Positions 53,205 through 62,997 of a stretch of DNA of 64,000 bases are shown here, in pieces (the stretch's first letter is position 1; every line of letters starts with the position of its first letter). Position numbers and translations under genes: made by a program. Source of the DNA: an uncultured Bacteroidia bacterium (lineage in GTDB: Bacteria > Bacteroidota > Bacteroidia > Bacteroidales > Prolixibacteraceae). Where the stretch lies: the NCBI GenBank assembly GCA_903927965.1, contig CAIYPA010000348.1:1-64000 (forward strand), written 5' to 3'. The notes beneath the pieces are model-generated. The model did not search any database, was not told the origin of the DNA, and saw only the letters and a program-made list of their open reading frames with translations.

Positions 53205-54815
53205 CTATACCTTCAACGTGGGTAAAAACTGGGGCTGCTTCCTGTTTTTGGAAATTTGTTCATAGGCGTAACCGATGGCAATGATTTCGGATTCCCCAAA
53301 GGCTTTACCGATAAACGAAAGTCCCACAGGCAGTTCGCTTATAAATCCCATCGGCACGGTAATGGACGGATAACCTGCAACAGCGGCAGGGGTATAGGTT
53401 CCATAACCTGTCCAGAAATCACCATTGATCAGGTCGTTGCACCACGAAGTGCCGGTAGCTGGGCCACAAAGCACGTCGAGCTTTTGCTCAATGAATAATT
53501 TATTGATGAATTTCCGGTAAGTTTCAATTTTAACCAAAGCAGCCTGATATACCTTACTTTCAATTCCACCAAGAGCTTCAGATTTCACCAAGATTTCCTG
53601 TTTAAAAAAGGGCATCGCTTTCGGCTCGTTCTGGACATTATAATCGATGATGTCTTTTAAAGATTTCATTTTAGTTGTAGCCGTTGCAAGATAACGGTTT
53701 AATCCATCCTTAAATTCATAATGCAATATATCCGATTCGGCTTTCCCAAATTCTTCGGTCTTGTGCATAAACTCTACCTCAACTATAGTCGCCCCATTTC
53801 GCTCCATTTGGGACAGGGCTTCTTTCAATATTTTGTCGATCCCTTCATGCCGTTTGAGCATCGATTTTTCAACTCCGATTCGCTTGCCTTTTAATCCATT
53901 AATATCCAAATATTTGGTATAGTCCTTTGCAGGTTGTGCATTCTTCACGGTAGCCTCATCTTTTGGATCACTTCCTGAAATTACAGAAAGAAGAACAGCA
54001 GCATCGGTAACAGTCCTGGTCAATGGACCCGCTGTGTCCTGCGATTTGGATATTGGGATAATCCCTGCACGGCTAACCAAGCCAATTGTAGGTTTTATCC
54101 CAACGACCCCATTCATCGAAGCCGGACAAGCAATTGAGCCATCTGTTTCGGTACCAATGGCCACGGCACAAAGATTGGCCGAAACAGCAACACCGGAGCC
54201 TGAACTGGAGCCACATGGGGAGCGGTCGAGCAGGTAAGGATTTTTGGTTTGTCCACCACGGCTGCTCCAACCACTCGATGAACGCGTTGACCGGAAATTG
54301 GCCCATTCGCTCAGATTTGTTTTGCCAAGGATGACTGCACCTGCCTCCCGAAGTTTCTGAACAATCATGGCATCAACAGTTGACTTGTTGTCGAGCAAAG
54401 CAAGAGAACCAGCGGTGGTCAGCATTTTATCAGCAGTGTCGATGTTGTCCTTGATCAAAACAGGGATTCCATGCATCGGGCCACGCCATTTCCCTGATTT
54501 TAGCTCGTCGTCCATTTTTCCTGCAATAGCCAGGGCATCGGGATTGAGTTCGATGATGGCGTTCAATGCAGGTCCGCTCTTGTCCAAATCTTTAATCCGG
54601 TCGAGGTACATTTGGGCAAGTTTGGAATAAGTCAGTTTACATCTTTTAACCAAATCCTGCAACTCATTAATTGTTAATTCTTTAATATCCAAACTATTTT
54701 GAGGATTATCCTTTTCGTTTTTTGAATTTTGGGAAGTATTGCACGAAACAATCGTTAAGGTTGTCAACGAAATAGCTGCCAATGAGCCATTTTTGAGAAA
54801 TTTCCGTCTGTTCAT
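53205..54815 (-). CDS. Exported amidase-signature family hydrolase
   Basis: 536 residues. The Ser-cisSer-Lys triad reads Lys122 (PVLIKDNID), Ser203 (CGSSSGSG) and Ser227 (DGSIACPA), spaced as in peptide amidase. The N-terminus MNRRKFLKNGSLAAISLTTLTIVSC looks like a Tat-type signal with a lipobox cysteine at 25, so it is probably an envelope lipoprotein rather than GatA, which is cytoplasmic. Substrate unknown; peptide amides are a guess. Confidence 0.9.
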   Translation of the reverse strand: MNRRKFLKNGSLAAISLTTLTIVSCNTSQNSKNEKDNPQNSLDIKELTINELQDLVKRCKLTYSKLAQMYLDRIKDLDKSGPALNAIIELNPDALAIAGKMDDELKSGKWRGPMHGIPVLIKDNIDTADKMLTTAGSLALLDNKSTVDAMIVQKLREAGAVILGKTNLSEWANFRSTRSSSGWSSRGGQTKNPYLLDRSPCGSSSGSGVAVSANLCAVAIGTETDGSIACPASMNGVVGIKPTIGLVSRAGIIPISKSQDTAGPLTRTVTDAAVLLSVISGSDPKDEATVKNAQPAKDYTKYLDINGLKGKRIGVEKSMLKRHEGIDKILKEALSQMERNGATIVEVEFMHKTEEFGKAESDILHYEFKDGLNRYLATATTKMKSLKDIIDYNVQNEPKAMPFFKQEILVKSEALGGIESKVYQAALVKIETYRKFINKLFIEQKLDVLCGPATGTSWCNDLINGDFWTGYGTYTPAAVAGYPSITVPMGFISELPVGLSFIGKAFGESEIIAIGYAYEQISKNRKQPQFLPTLKV

Positions 54816-54890
54816 ATCTTAATATTTTAATTGATCGTATTTTGCTGCTAAGACACTAAGGTACAACTTGTCCCGATTCCCAGGAAAGTT

Positions 54891-55997
54891 TCAATACCAT
54901 TTAAACACTTTTAAACCTGAAACAAAGGTAACCATTCCGATTGTCGAAAGGATCAAGATTGGCTTGACCAATTCAGCCCATCCTGCACCTTCGAGGAAAA
55001 CTCCACGAATCCCATCGGCGATCATGGTCAATGGCAATGCCTGAATATAAGGGATAACTGCATCAGGAAAATTGTGGTAACTGAAATAGATCCCTGAAAG
55101 AAGCATCATCGGCATCACGACCACGTTGATGATACCATTCCCTACAAAGGTGTTCGAAGTCCGTGATGCCAATAAAAGGGCAATTCCACAGAAAGCAAAA
55201 AATCCGGCACAAAAAAGGGTGATCAAGGCTGGTATATTCCCCTCGATCGTCATGTCGAAGAAATACTTTGCAAAAAGGTACAAGACCAATGCTTCGATTG
55301 CACAAAGTACGAACCGAGCCACAAATTGTGAGACCATGAAACTGCTTTTGCTCATTGGCGTTGCGACCAACCTACGGAGCAATTTCTTTGACCGTTTTTC
55401 GATCAGCGAATAGCTTATCCCCCACATCGTGCTCATCATCAACCCCATCGCAATAAGCCCTGGAATCAGGAAGTCGATGTAACGCGTCCCTTTTTGGGAA
55501 AGTGGTTTGATCATCGCCTGTGCGAGATCGTCCTGTTTTCCTTTTAAGATACTCGAAAACTGGAGATAGGAAGCTTTGGCCTCGCCACTCTTGGGATCGA
55601 AATGAAATTGCAAACCTTCGGTTCTTTCTTCCAGGACAAGGTTAACGACCCCCCGTTTCAAAAGGACGTATGCTTGCTCCCAAGTGCCATCGATCACTTT
55701 ATAATGAGTGGTGCCTAGGCCCTGAATCGTCACATCACGCTCCTTCGCTTTTCCGTCCGGGGAATTGATATTTTTAATTTCTGTGGCCGTTTCCATAAAT
55801 TTACGGAAGGAAGGATCAGGATATTGGTCATTCTTTACCTGCATAATCGTGATCACCGACTCGTTTTCCTTGTTAAAGGCCATTCCTAACCCCCATGCCA
55901 TCAGGATAGGGAACAACAACGACCAGAATATAACTTCCGGTTCACGGGCAAAAGTTTTGAACTGAATTATAATTAATTGTAAAAGAGAGGATTGCAT
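54891..55997 (-). CDS. ABC-2 type transporter permease
   Basis: 368 residues: TM1 near the N-terminus (about 22-40), a large extracytoplasmic loop (about 45-175) and five more TM helices toward the C-terminus, with the ABC-2 signature around YSLIEKRSKKLLRRLVATPMSKSSFM. Starts 17 nt after its ATPase. Likely a small-molecule or drug exporter; substrate unknown. Confidence 0.9.
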   Translation of the reverse strand: MQSSLLQLIIIQFKTFAREPEVIFWSLLFPILMAWGLGMAFNKENESVITIMQVKNDQYPDPSFRKFMETATEIKNINSPDGKAKERDVTIQGLGTTHYKVIDGTWEQAYVLLKRGVVNLVLEERTEGLQFHFDPKSGEAKASYLQFSSILKGKQDDLAQAMIKPLSQKGTRYIDFLIPGLIAMGLMMSTMWGISYSLIEKRSKKLLRRLVATPMSKSSFMVSQFVARFVLCAIEALVLYLFAKYFFDMTIEGNIPALITLFCAGFFAFCGIALLLASRTSNTFVGNGIINVVVMPMMLLSGIYFSYHNFPDAVIPYIQALPLTMIADGIRGVFLEGAGWAELVKPILILSTIGMVTFVSGLKVFKWY

Positions 55998-56014
55998 AAC
56001 TAGTGATTGAATGG

Positions 56015-56944
56015 TTATTGATCTAAACGTCTTCCGGTCATTTCGATGAATAAATCATCAAGCGTCATCTTGTGACATTCGAGCGATTTCATACTAAATC
56101 CATTCAGTTTTACCAACGACAGAAGTGTTGGAAGCTGAACAACAATATCCGAAACGAACAGTTTATATTTTAAAGTTTTGTCATCCAGATCGATCCTACC
56201 CAAACCACTATTCCGGATAAAATCGACATTTACATCCTTCTCCTTGAATGAAAACTCAATGATTTCGTGGAAGTTATTGGCTGTTAAAATCTCGCTTAAA
56301 GTCCCCTGTGCCAGTATTTTGCCTTTGTCGAGGATAACGATCCTTTCACAAAGATATTCTGCTTCTTCCATGTAGTGCGAAGTAAGGATCAAGGAGATCT
56401 TGTGTTCCTCCCGAAGGCGCATCAGGATATTCCACATCTCGCGGCGGGCAGTTGGGTCAAGGCCTGTGGTTGGTTCGTCCAGCAACAACAGTTTAGCCTT
56501 ATTAAGCATGGCAATCCCCAATGCAAGGCGTTGCTTTTGTCCACCAGACAATTTATCGACAAATGCTTTTTGCTTTTCGCGAAGGTTGACCAACTCCAAA
56601 ACCTCCTCAACACGGGTCTTGGGCAGGTCATAAAAGCTTGCAAACAGCTTTAGAGTTTCCTTAACGGTCACTTTTTCGATAAAATGGGTCTCCTGCAAAG
56701 ATAGCCCGATCAGGTGGTGCAACTCTTTGGCATGGCCGGCCCAATGTTTTCCATCGATCAGGATTTCACCGCTGTCGGGTTGCTGTATCCCTTCGATCAT
56801 CTCTACAAGCGTAGTCTTGCCAGCACCATTGGGCCCAAGCAAAGCCAAAAATTCGCCTTGTTGCATCTCAAGGTCGATCCCATCAACAGCCTTTACATCT
56901 TTAAAATGCTTTATAACATTGGAAACCTTAACGATTGGGTGCAT
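56015..56944 (-). CDS. ABC transporter ATP-binding protein (ABC-2 exporter)
   Basis: 309 residues. Walker A GPNGAGKTT (about 38-46), signature LSGGQKQRLALG, Walker B LLLLDEPTTGLDP, and a H-loop LILTSHYMEEAEYL. The C-terminal extension is that of drug/antibiotic-type exporters. Pairs with the permease just downstream. Its own promoter is not obvious. Confidence 0.95.
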   Translation of the reverse strand: MHPIVKVSNVIKHFKDVKAVDGIDLEMQQGEFLALLGPNGAGKTTLVEMIEGIQQPDSGEILIDGKHWAGHAKELHHLIGLSLQETHFIEKVTVKETLKLFASFYDLPKTRVEEVLELVNLREKQKAFVDKLSGGQKQRLALGIAMLNKAKLLLLDEPTTGLDPTARREMWNILMRLREEHKISLILTSHYMEEAEYLCERIVILDKGKILAQGTLSEILTANNFHEIIEFSFKEKDVNVDFIRNSGLGRIDLDDKTLKYKLFVSDIVVQLPTLLSLVKLNGFSMKSLECHKMTLDDLFIEMTGRRLDQ

Positions 56945-57146
56945 ATCAAATATATTTATCTATCAAATATAATCTTTGAAATCTTCTACTGGTTCATCAA
57001 AATCTGGTGAATTGATTTTAGAATATAAATTAAGTCTTTGCATATCATTACTTTTTTACAAATATACGATTCCATTGAAGAACTGTTAACTAAAAATTCT
57101 GGTTACTGGAAATCAAAATGTAAAAAACGGAACAATCCACACGGAA

Positions 57147-57626
57147 TCAAATATTTTCATAATATTGTTCCGTTAGTTTCAGCAAGTATTCCGCACAATC
57201 GGGATGACCTTCTTTTGGAGCCCATGTAGCAAAATTCTTGTCCGAAATCTGTATGTATGGCCCATCCTTGATCTCATAGACCACAGTTCCCGATTCGAGC
57301 GAAAAAACTGTATGCCATGTCCCAGCTGGAATTTCAATCCCATGGTTTCCATGGAGATGATTGAGCAAAATGAATTCCTGGGGATTTCCTGAATTGTCAA
57401 AAATAGCAACAACCAGACTTCCACGAAGGATGATGAAAACCTCCCTTTTATCAGGGTCTTCATGCTTATGTGGTTGAATATAAGTACTTGGTTCAAAAGC
57501 ATTCAGCATTCGATTGATGGGGTCTACCAGTTCTTCATGGAAATTGAAATTTAATCTATTGCGCGGTAATAAGGCAGCCTTTTGGCTTAGATCTGTGAGC
57601 AATTCATTTGTAATAATTTTAAGCAT
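57147..57626 (-). CDS. WbuC-like cupin
   Basis: 159 residues from the ATG at 57626; a longer frame to 57746 overlaps the upstream kinase gene and is rejected. Cupin motif 1 (YIQPHKHEDPDKREVFIILRGS) and motif 2 (HGIEIPAGTWHTVFS) supply the metal-binding His/Glu residues. The N-terminal LPRNRLNFNFHEELVDPINRMLNAFEPSTY is WbuC-like; family members occur in polysaccharide loci but have unclear function. Probably co-transcribed with the kinase-like gene 70 nt upstream. Confidence 0.82.
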   Translation of the reverse strand: MLKIITNELLTDLSQKAALLPRNRLNFNFHEELVDPINRMLNAFEPSTYIQPHKHEDPDKREVFIILRGSLVVAIFDNSGNPQEFILLNHLHGNHGIEIPAGTWHTVFSLESGTVVYEIKDGPYIQISDKNFATWAPKEGHPDCAEYLLKLTEQYYENI

Positions 57627-57696
57627 ATGTGATCGATTATAATAATTAGATTCATCCCCTTCACTTGAAAGTTGTATTCTTGTATTGATTATCAAT

Positions 57697-58689
57697 TTAT
57701 TCCAATTCGAGATTATTGTAAGCAATCCATTTCTTGATCGAAGCAATAAACCGTTTTAAATGATCTTCGTTTAGAAAAAGGTTAGACCAGGTATCAAACT
57801 TCTCACATTGAACACCAAGGTAAAAGAACCAAATACTAATTACAAGTAAAGGAATAATTTTTCGCTCTTCGTCACTGATCCCGACAATCGATTCATAACC
57901 TTCTAAAAACCGGTTTAATTTATCCTGATACTCCGTTTCAACCGGATTGGTATTGTAAAGTTGAACCATAAAATAAGCAATGTCGTAACACAACCACCCG
58001 TTTCCACAAAAGTCGAAATCAAAGATCGTAACCTCATCCCCGTTGAAATGCATATTGTCGAACCAAATATCAAAATGGATTGCCCCGATCCTTAGTCCAT
58101 CCATACCAATATTTTTATATTTGGCTAACAATGAATTGGTTGTATGGACAACAAAATTCATTTCATCTGAATCATGCTTATAAAATTGCTTTGCGCTTTC
58201 CAATGAATTGACCAACAACACTTCCGGAGTATAGGTAACCCGTTGCAAATCATAACCATCTGTTACTTTATGCATCCTACCCATTGCCAAACCGACCTGA
58301 TAACTGTTCTCTGGGGTAAACCGGCTTCTTTTCTCTCCCTTTGCAAAGGAAAACAAAACGCCATACCTAGTTCCTTCAGGTGCATCAAACTTCTGGATGA
58401 AGTTTTGATCCTGATCTGAAATTGGAAAGGAAACAGGTACGTTGTATGCCTTCAAATGGATAAGCAACCTGACTTCTTCGGCTATTTCCAATCTGGAACG
58501 CCAACCTAATGTATAAATGCGGAATACAAATTTCTCATCACCGTCTGTAATGGTATAAAGATGGTTGATCCCTGTCCTGAATAACTTACATTCGGTGGCC
58601 GAACTTAAGTGGTATTTCTTTTGGAGAAAATGTCCCAAATAATAAGCTGACAATGTCGATTCGGTAACAGGGAAATTCTGATTGTACAT
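57697..58689 (-). CDS. Phosphotransferase (APH/SrkA-like kinase fold)
   Basis: 330 residues. The catalytic loop AIHFDIWFDNMHF (HxDxxxxN) and the metal site TIFDFDFCGNGWLCYDIA are clear; KFVFRIY carries the ATP-binding lysine region. Homologues include the stress kinase SrkA/YihE and homoserine kinase II. Substrate (protein, sugar or amino acid) cannot be told. Leads a two-gene unit with the cupin. Confidence 0.88.
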   Translation of the reverse strand: MYNQNFPVTESTLSAYYLGHFLQKKYHLSSATECKLFRTGINHLYTITDGDEKFVFRIYTLGWRSRLEIAEEVRLLIHLKAYNVPVSFPISDQDQNFIQKFDAPEGTRYGVLFSFAKGEKRSRFTPENSYQVGLAMGRMHKVTDGYDLQRVTYTPEVLLVNSLESAKQFYKHDSDEMNFVVHTTNSLLAKYKNIGMDGLRIGAIHFDIWFDNMHFNGDEVTIFDFDFCGNGWLCYDIAYFMVQLYNTNPVETEYQDKLNRFLEGYESIVGISDEERKIIPLLVISIWFFYLGVQCEKFDTWSNLFLNEDHLKRFIASIKKWIAYNNLELE

Positions 58690-58806
58690 TCAACTAAAAT
58701 TGTATTCCGATCCAGCTTCTTGAATCGAAAAAAATGAACCCAAAAATAGGTAAAAATTAAGATTGTCCCATATAAAGGAAATGTATAAATTTGCCTTATT
58801 GGAAGA

Positions 58807-59694
58807 CTATACGTTCATTAGAATGTTCAGGTCAAACTTTGTCATTTTCAGGAATGCCTCCATGACCCTTCCTGACTTTTCGGGATTGCCCATCAATTCC
58901 CCAAGGTTTGAAGGAACAATTTGCCACGAAACACCATATTTGTCCTTTAACCAACCACATCGATCTTCGCTTCCCCCTTCCGAAAGTTTGTCCCAAAAGA
59001 AATCAATCTCGTCCTGTGTGTCACAAAATACCTGGAACGAAATGGCTTCATTGAAATCAAACTGATGCTCCTTTGAATTGCCCATCAACATAAATGTTTG
59101 ATTTTGAAGCGTGAACTGCGCATGTTTGACAGATCCTTCTACTTCACCTTCATCTGCTCCATACCTTACAATATGTTGGATACCTGAACCAGGAAAAATC
59201 GAAATGTAAAATTGTACCGCCTGTTCAGACAATGAATGTTGGCTGCCCATAAACAAGAATGAAGGGGATATCTTGTTTTGGGATCCTTCAAGTTTGCCAA
59301 GTGAAATCTGCCACGAAAGTCCGTATCGGTCATTCAACCAGCCAAATTTATCGCTCCAGGGATACCGATCAAGTGGCATCATGACAGAACCGTTTTCGGA
59401 AAGTTTTTCCCATAGAAGGTCCACTTCCTCTTCAGTTTCACAGACCACATAGAAGGAGATTGATGGATTGAATTTAAAATGCGGGCCGCCATTTAACCCA
59501 TTGAATGATTGTCCACCAAGGCTAAACTCGACAGTTAGAGCCGTTCCTTCTTTTTTCCTATGGATCTCAAAACCCTCTTTCCCATAACGGCTGACGTTGG
59601 TGATTCCGGAGTTTTTAAACAAGGAGATATATAAACTGGCAGCTTCCTCTGCCTGGTCATCAAACCACAAACAAGGTGTAATAGGTTTTTTCAT
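58807..59694 (-). CDS. Tandem VOC-superfamily protein (PhnB-like duplication)
   Basis: 295 residues made of two related halves: ITPCLWFDDQAEEAASLYISLF / FYVVCETEEEVDLLWEKLSENG and SPSFLFMGSQHSLSEQAVQFYISIF / QVFCDTQDEIDFFWDKLSEGG, each ending GLSWQI or GVSWQIVP. This is a duplicated PhnB/3-demethylubiquinone-like glyoxalase fold. No catalytic role is clear. Upstream on the same strand lies an SRPBCC gene, a combination common in such stand-alone loci. Confidence 0.9.
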   Translation of the reverse strand: MKKPITPCLWFDDQAEEAASLYISLFKNSGITNVSRYGKEGFEIHRKKEGTALTVEFSLGGQSFNGLNGGPHFKFNPSISFYVVCETEEEVDLLWEKLSENGSVMMPLDRYPWSDKFGWLNDRYGLSWQISLGKLEGSQNKISPSFLFMGSQHSLSEQAVQFYISIFPGSGIQHIVRYGADEGEVEGSVKHAQFTLQNQTFMLMGNSKEHQFDFNEAISFQVFCDTQDEIDFFWDKLSEGGSEDRCGWLKDKYGVSWQIVPSNLGELMGNPEKSGRVMEAFLKMTKFDLNILMNV

Positions 59695-59781
59695 GTGTTT
59701 ATAATTTGTTTTTTAGCGGCCACATGGAACTCGCCATGAGATAATCATGCTTCTGTGTGTGATTGGCTCCCATGTCTCGTT

Positions 59782-60201
59782 TCATTCTGAAATTATTTCG
59801 GCATATTTTTTAAAGTTATCCATAATCGCCTGCCAGCCATTTTTCTGAAGCTCAACAGGGTTTGTACTTTCAGCTTCAAAAGATTCGGTAACAAGGGTGC
59901 TGCCCCCCTCCTCTTTAAATTCTATTTTGACCTTTCTATCGTCCCCAAGGGTATATTCAATCCGTTGGTTTTCCTCCACAACATCATAAACACCTCCAAA
60001 GTCGAAGCCAAAACTTCCATCGCGGGCTTCCATCCTCGACCTGAATTTACCTCCTACCTGTAAATCGTTTTCAGCCCATGGCGTAAACCAATCGTCAGAG
60101 GCATGGTTCCAATGTGTAATGTGTACCGGATTCGTCCACAATTCCCATACTTTTCCGACCGGACAGTTTACCTGCACTTCCACCGTAATTATTGTATTCA
60201 T
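59782..60201 (-). CDS. SRPBCC/AHSA1-domain protein
   Basis: 139 residues forming a START-like ligand-binding fold: VEVQVNCPVGKVWELWTNPVHITHWNHASDDWF at the start, then GVYDVVEENQRIEYTLGD and the C-terminal helix GWQAIMDNFKKYAE. AHSA1-type proteins bind small hydrophobic ligands or act in stress; function is unassigned. Transcribed toward the VOC gene 87 nt downstream. Confidence 0.9.
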   Translation of the reverse strand: MNTIITVEVQVNCPVGKVWELWTNPVHITHWNHASDDWFTPWAENDLQVGGKFRSRMEARDGSFGFDFGGVYDVVEENQRIEYTLGDDRKVKIEFKEEGGSTLVTESFEAESTNPVELQKNGWQAIMDNFKKYAEIISE

Positions 60202-60366
60202 AGCATTTTACTGAATTAATGTTGTTTGTATTTTAAGTCCGTTTGCTATCCAAATAGCAAATTCCTTACCTTAACAGATAAATCCATCAATTGTTGAAAT
60301 AAAAAATCATGAAAGTATTTATTGAACACGTTCATTAACTTTACCGCTTAATAAAAATCATGATCA

Positions 60367-60888
60367 ATGACAAAGTCCGAAGATAGTCCATTCGCCAAAT
60401 ACGACCGCTTACGTAAAAAAATTGACAAGATCGGCAAGTCAATGGAAAAAGTTCATGGGCAGCACCTGACCTGTAAAAAGGGTTGCGACCTGTGCTGCAT
60501 GTCCATTTCCGTATTCCCCATCGAATTTTATGCCATCAAAGCTGAACTTGACCTTTCAAATTTATCGGAATTGCCTTTACCAGGAAACGACATTGATTGC
60601 AGGTATTTGGTTGACCATAATTGTGCGATCTATCCTTCCCGACCTGTGATCTGCCGGACACATGGTCTGCCATTGCTCTACATGAGCTTCGATGCCGATG
60701 ATTATGAGTTGTCGTGTTGCGAACTGAACTTTACCGATTTTGATTTCGATGATTTTAATGAGGAGAACACCTTTCCGATGGACCGGATCAACAGTCAGCT
60801 TTACGCGATCAACAAAGAATTTGTAGCGACCTACGAAGGTGGGAAGTACTACGAAACAGATAGGATATCGCTGGCGGAGTTGGTGTAG
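60367..60888 (+). CDS. YkgJ-family cysteine-cluster protein
   Basis: 173 residues. Cys residues are arranged as in the zinc- or iron-chelating YkgJ family: CKKGCDLCC, then DCRYL, NCAIYPSRPVICRTHGLPL and SCCELNF. Likely metal-binding, possibly Fe-S; function unknown. The acidic stretch TDFDFDDFNEE is unusual but not domain-disrupting. Confidence 0.88.
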   Translation: MTKSEDSPFAKYDRLRKKIDKIGKSMEKVHGQHLTCKKGCDLCCMSISVFPIEFYAIKAELDLSNLSELPLPGNDIDCRYLVDHNCAIYPSRPVICRTHGLPLLYMSFDADDYELSCCELNFTDFDFDDFNEENTFPMDRINSQLYAINKEFVATYEGGKYYETDRISLAELV

Positions 60889-61195
60889 GGGAAGGCGGCT
60901 CGCGGTTGGTGGCTGTTGGCTGGCATTGGCTGCAAGTGCTCAAGTATAGATTTGAATTTTGGTATCCAATCCAATCAGTCAACAAAAAAGGGCCAACTAC
61001 CATACATTATTTCGAAATCATTTTTAGCAGGAATCCAATCTTTTCATGCAAAATTCATTAACATTATTAGACCGTTAAATTCCGACTTAAATTCCTTGCT
61101 TTCCCCTGTTTTATGTATTTTTGCCAATGGTTGCTGAATAGGCAACATTAATTATGCAGTTTTTATCGTATTGTTAATCAAATAGATATTAGATC
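60889..61195. other. Gap upstream of fumarase with a short CTGGC-type tract
   Basis: 60894-60936 carries GGTTGGTGGCTGTTGGCTGGC-like units related to the other tracts. The rest is AT-rich and holds the fumarase -7 element. No gene seen. Confidence 0.5.
61096..61123 (+). promoter_or_regulatory. Candidate promoter of fumarase
   Basis: TTG (61096-61098), a 17-nt spacer and TATTTTTG (61116-61123), 72 nt before the ATG. Close to the Bacteroidota consensus, with a slightly short spacer. Confidence 0.45.
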
Positions 61196-62803
61196 ATGTC
61201 AGAATTTATTTATCAAAAACCTTTCCCTGTTGGTAAAGACACCACAAAGTACAGGCTGTTGACCAAGGAATTTGTTTCTACCATCAAAGTTGAAGGGCGC
61301 AAAATATTAAAGGTCGCTCCCGAAGGGCTTGAACTGCTTGCCCGTGAAGGATTTGCAGATGTCTCTTTCTATTTAAGGGAAGCACACCTCGAAAAAGTGG
61401 CAGCCATCCTTCAGGACAAGGAAGCCAGCGACAACGATATCTTCGTGGCTTACACGATGTTGCTGAACCAGGTCGTTTCTGCCGAGGGCGAATTGCCAAC
61501 CTGTCAGGACACGGGCACTGCAATCGTAATGGGAAAGAAAGGCGAAAATGTCTGGACCGGTGGCGACGATGCCAAATCGCTTTCCAAAGGGATTTTTGAT
61601 ACATATCAGGACCGCAACCTTCGTTATTCCCAGGTCGTGCCATTCACCATGTTCGACGAGAAAAATACAGGGACCAACCTTCCTGCACAAATCGATATCT
61701 ATGCCACAGAAGGGAACAGCTACGAATTTCTCTTTGTAACAAAGGGTGGCGGTTCGGGTAACAAAACTTACCTTTATCAGCAGACCAAATCGTTGCTCAA
61801 TGAGGAGAGCCTTACCAAGTTTATCAAGGAGAAGATCAAAGATCTTGGGACTTCTGCTTGTCCTCCCTACCATCTTGCTGTTGTGATCGGTGGAACATCA
61901 GCCGAAGCCAACCTTACCACTGTTAAGAAAGCCTCTGCCGGTTATTTCGACCACCTTCCAACTCAGGGCAACATCGGCGGCCAGGCTTTCCGCGACCTCG
62001 AATGGGAAGAGAAGATCACAAAGATTTGTCAGGAATGTGGTTTAGGTGCGCAGTTTGGCGGCAAATATTTTGTCCACGATGTTAAGGTGGTCAGGTTGCC
62101 ACGTCATGCAGCATCTTGCCCTGTAGGTATTGGCGTAAGCTGTAGTGCCGACCGTAACATCAAAGCGAAGATTACCGAAGACGGGATTTTCCTTGAAGAG
62201 CTGGAACGCAATCCTGCAAGGTTCCTTCCCAAAGAAGCACCTTTTATGCAACCTGCTGTTGACATCGACCTTGACCAGCCAATGGATGAAGTCAGAAAAG
62301 AACTTTCAAAATATCCGGTAAAAACAAGGCTTAACCTAAAAGGGACCCTGATCGTTGCCCGGGATATTGCCCATGCTCAGATCAAAGAGATGATCGATGC
62401 AGGAAAACCAATGCCCGAATATTTCAAGAACCACCCGGTTTACTATGCAGGTCCTGCTAAAACACCTAAAGGGATGGCTTCCGGTAGTTTCGGACCTACA
62501 ACAGCAGGGCGCATGGACAGTTATGTTGATTTGTTCCAGGATCTTGGTGGCTCGATGATCATGCTTGCAAAAGGGAACCGCTCCAAACAGGTGACCGATG
62601 CCTGCAAGAAACATGGTGGGTTCTACCTTGGCTCCATCGGGGGACCTGCTGCAATCCTTGCCAAAGACAGTATCAAATCGGTCAAAGTGGTTGACTTTGA
62701 GGAGTTGGGGATGGAAGCCGTCAGGGAGATTTATGTGGAGAACTTCCCGGCGTTTATTATTGTGGATGACAAGGGGAATGATTTCTTTGAGCAGATAAAA
62801 TAG
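61196..62803 (+). CDS. Fumarate hydratase class I (fused alpha and beta domains)
   Basis: Iron-sulphur fumarase of the TCA cycle, interconverting fumarate and malate. 535 residues with the alpha part first ([51 protein letters not shown] with candidate cluster cysteines) and the beta part after about residue 370 ([30 protein letters not shown]). Same fused layout as E. coli FumA/FumB. Oxygen-sensitive [4Fe-4S] type, in keeping with many anaerobic or facultative Bacteroidota. Confidence 0.95.
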   Translation: MSEFIYQKPFPVGKDTTKYRLLTKEFVSTIKVEGRKILKVAPEGLELLAREGFADVSFYLREAHLEKVAAILQDKEASDNDIFVAYTMLLNQVVSAEGELPTCQDTGTAIVMGKKGENVWTGGDDAKSLSKGIFDTYQDRNLRYSQVVPFTMFDEKNTGTNLPAQIDIYATEGNSYEFLFVTKGGGSGNKTYLYQQTKSLLNEESLTKFIKEKIKDLGTSACPPYHLAVVIGGTSAEANLTTVKKASAGYFDHLPTQGNIGGQAFRDLEWEEKITKICQECGLGAQFGGKYFVHDVKVVRLPRHAASCPVGIGVSCSADRNIKAKITEDGIFLEELERNPARFLPKEAPFMQPAVDIDLDQPMDEVRKELSKYPVKTRLNLKGTLIVARDIAHAQIKEMIDAGKPMPEYFKNHPVYYAGPAKTPKGMASGSFGPTTAGRMDSYVDLFQDLGGSMIMLAKGNRSKQVTDACKKHGGFYLGSIGGPAAILAKDSIKSVKVVDFEELGMEAVREIYVENFPAFIIVDDKGNDFFEQIK

Positions 62804-62863
62804 CAGGGAGCATGGGGCTTGGGGCTGGGCTGCCAGATAATAACCTTTGTGCCTTTATCAAAA

Positions 62864-62910
62864 ACCTATGTGCCTATGTGTTTAAAAATCTAACACATAG
62901 GTACATAGGT
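62864..62910. repeat. Hairpin between the fumarase and argS ends
   Basis: ACCTATGTGCCTATGTGTT (62864-62882) faces AACACATAGGTACATAGGT (62892-62910), 19-bp arms with one mismatch. A G-rich tract at 62805-62834 precedes it. It lies between two convergent genes but lacks long T-runs. Confidence 0.7.
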
Positions 62911-62997
62911 AAAATATGAGGGCACATAAAAGTTCAAAATCATCTATTTGCTATTGTCAGGTATTCCGCCTCTTTTTAAAAATTCATTAGTAAATTC

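Noticed and set aside
57627-57746. 40-residue N-terminal extension of the WbuC-like cupin
   Set aside because: Overlaps the kinase gene and is not part of the cupin family; the ATG at 57626 gives the usual length.
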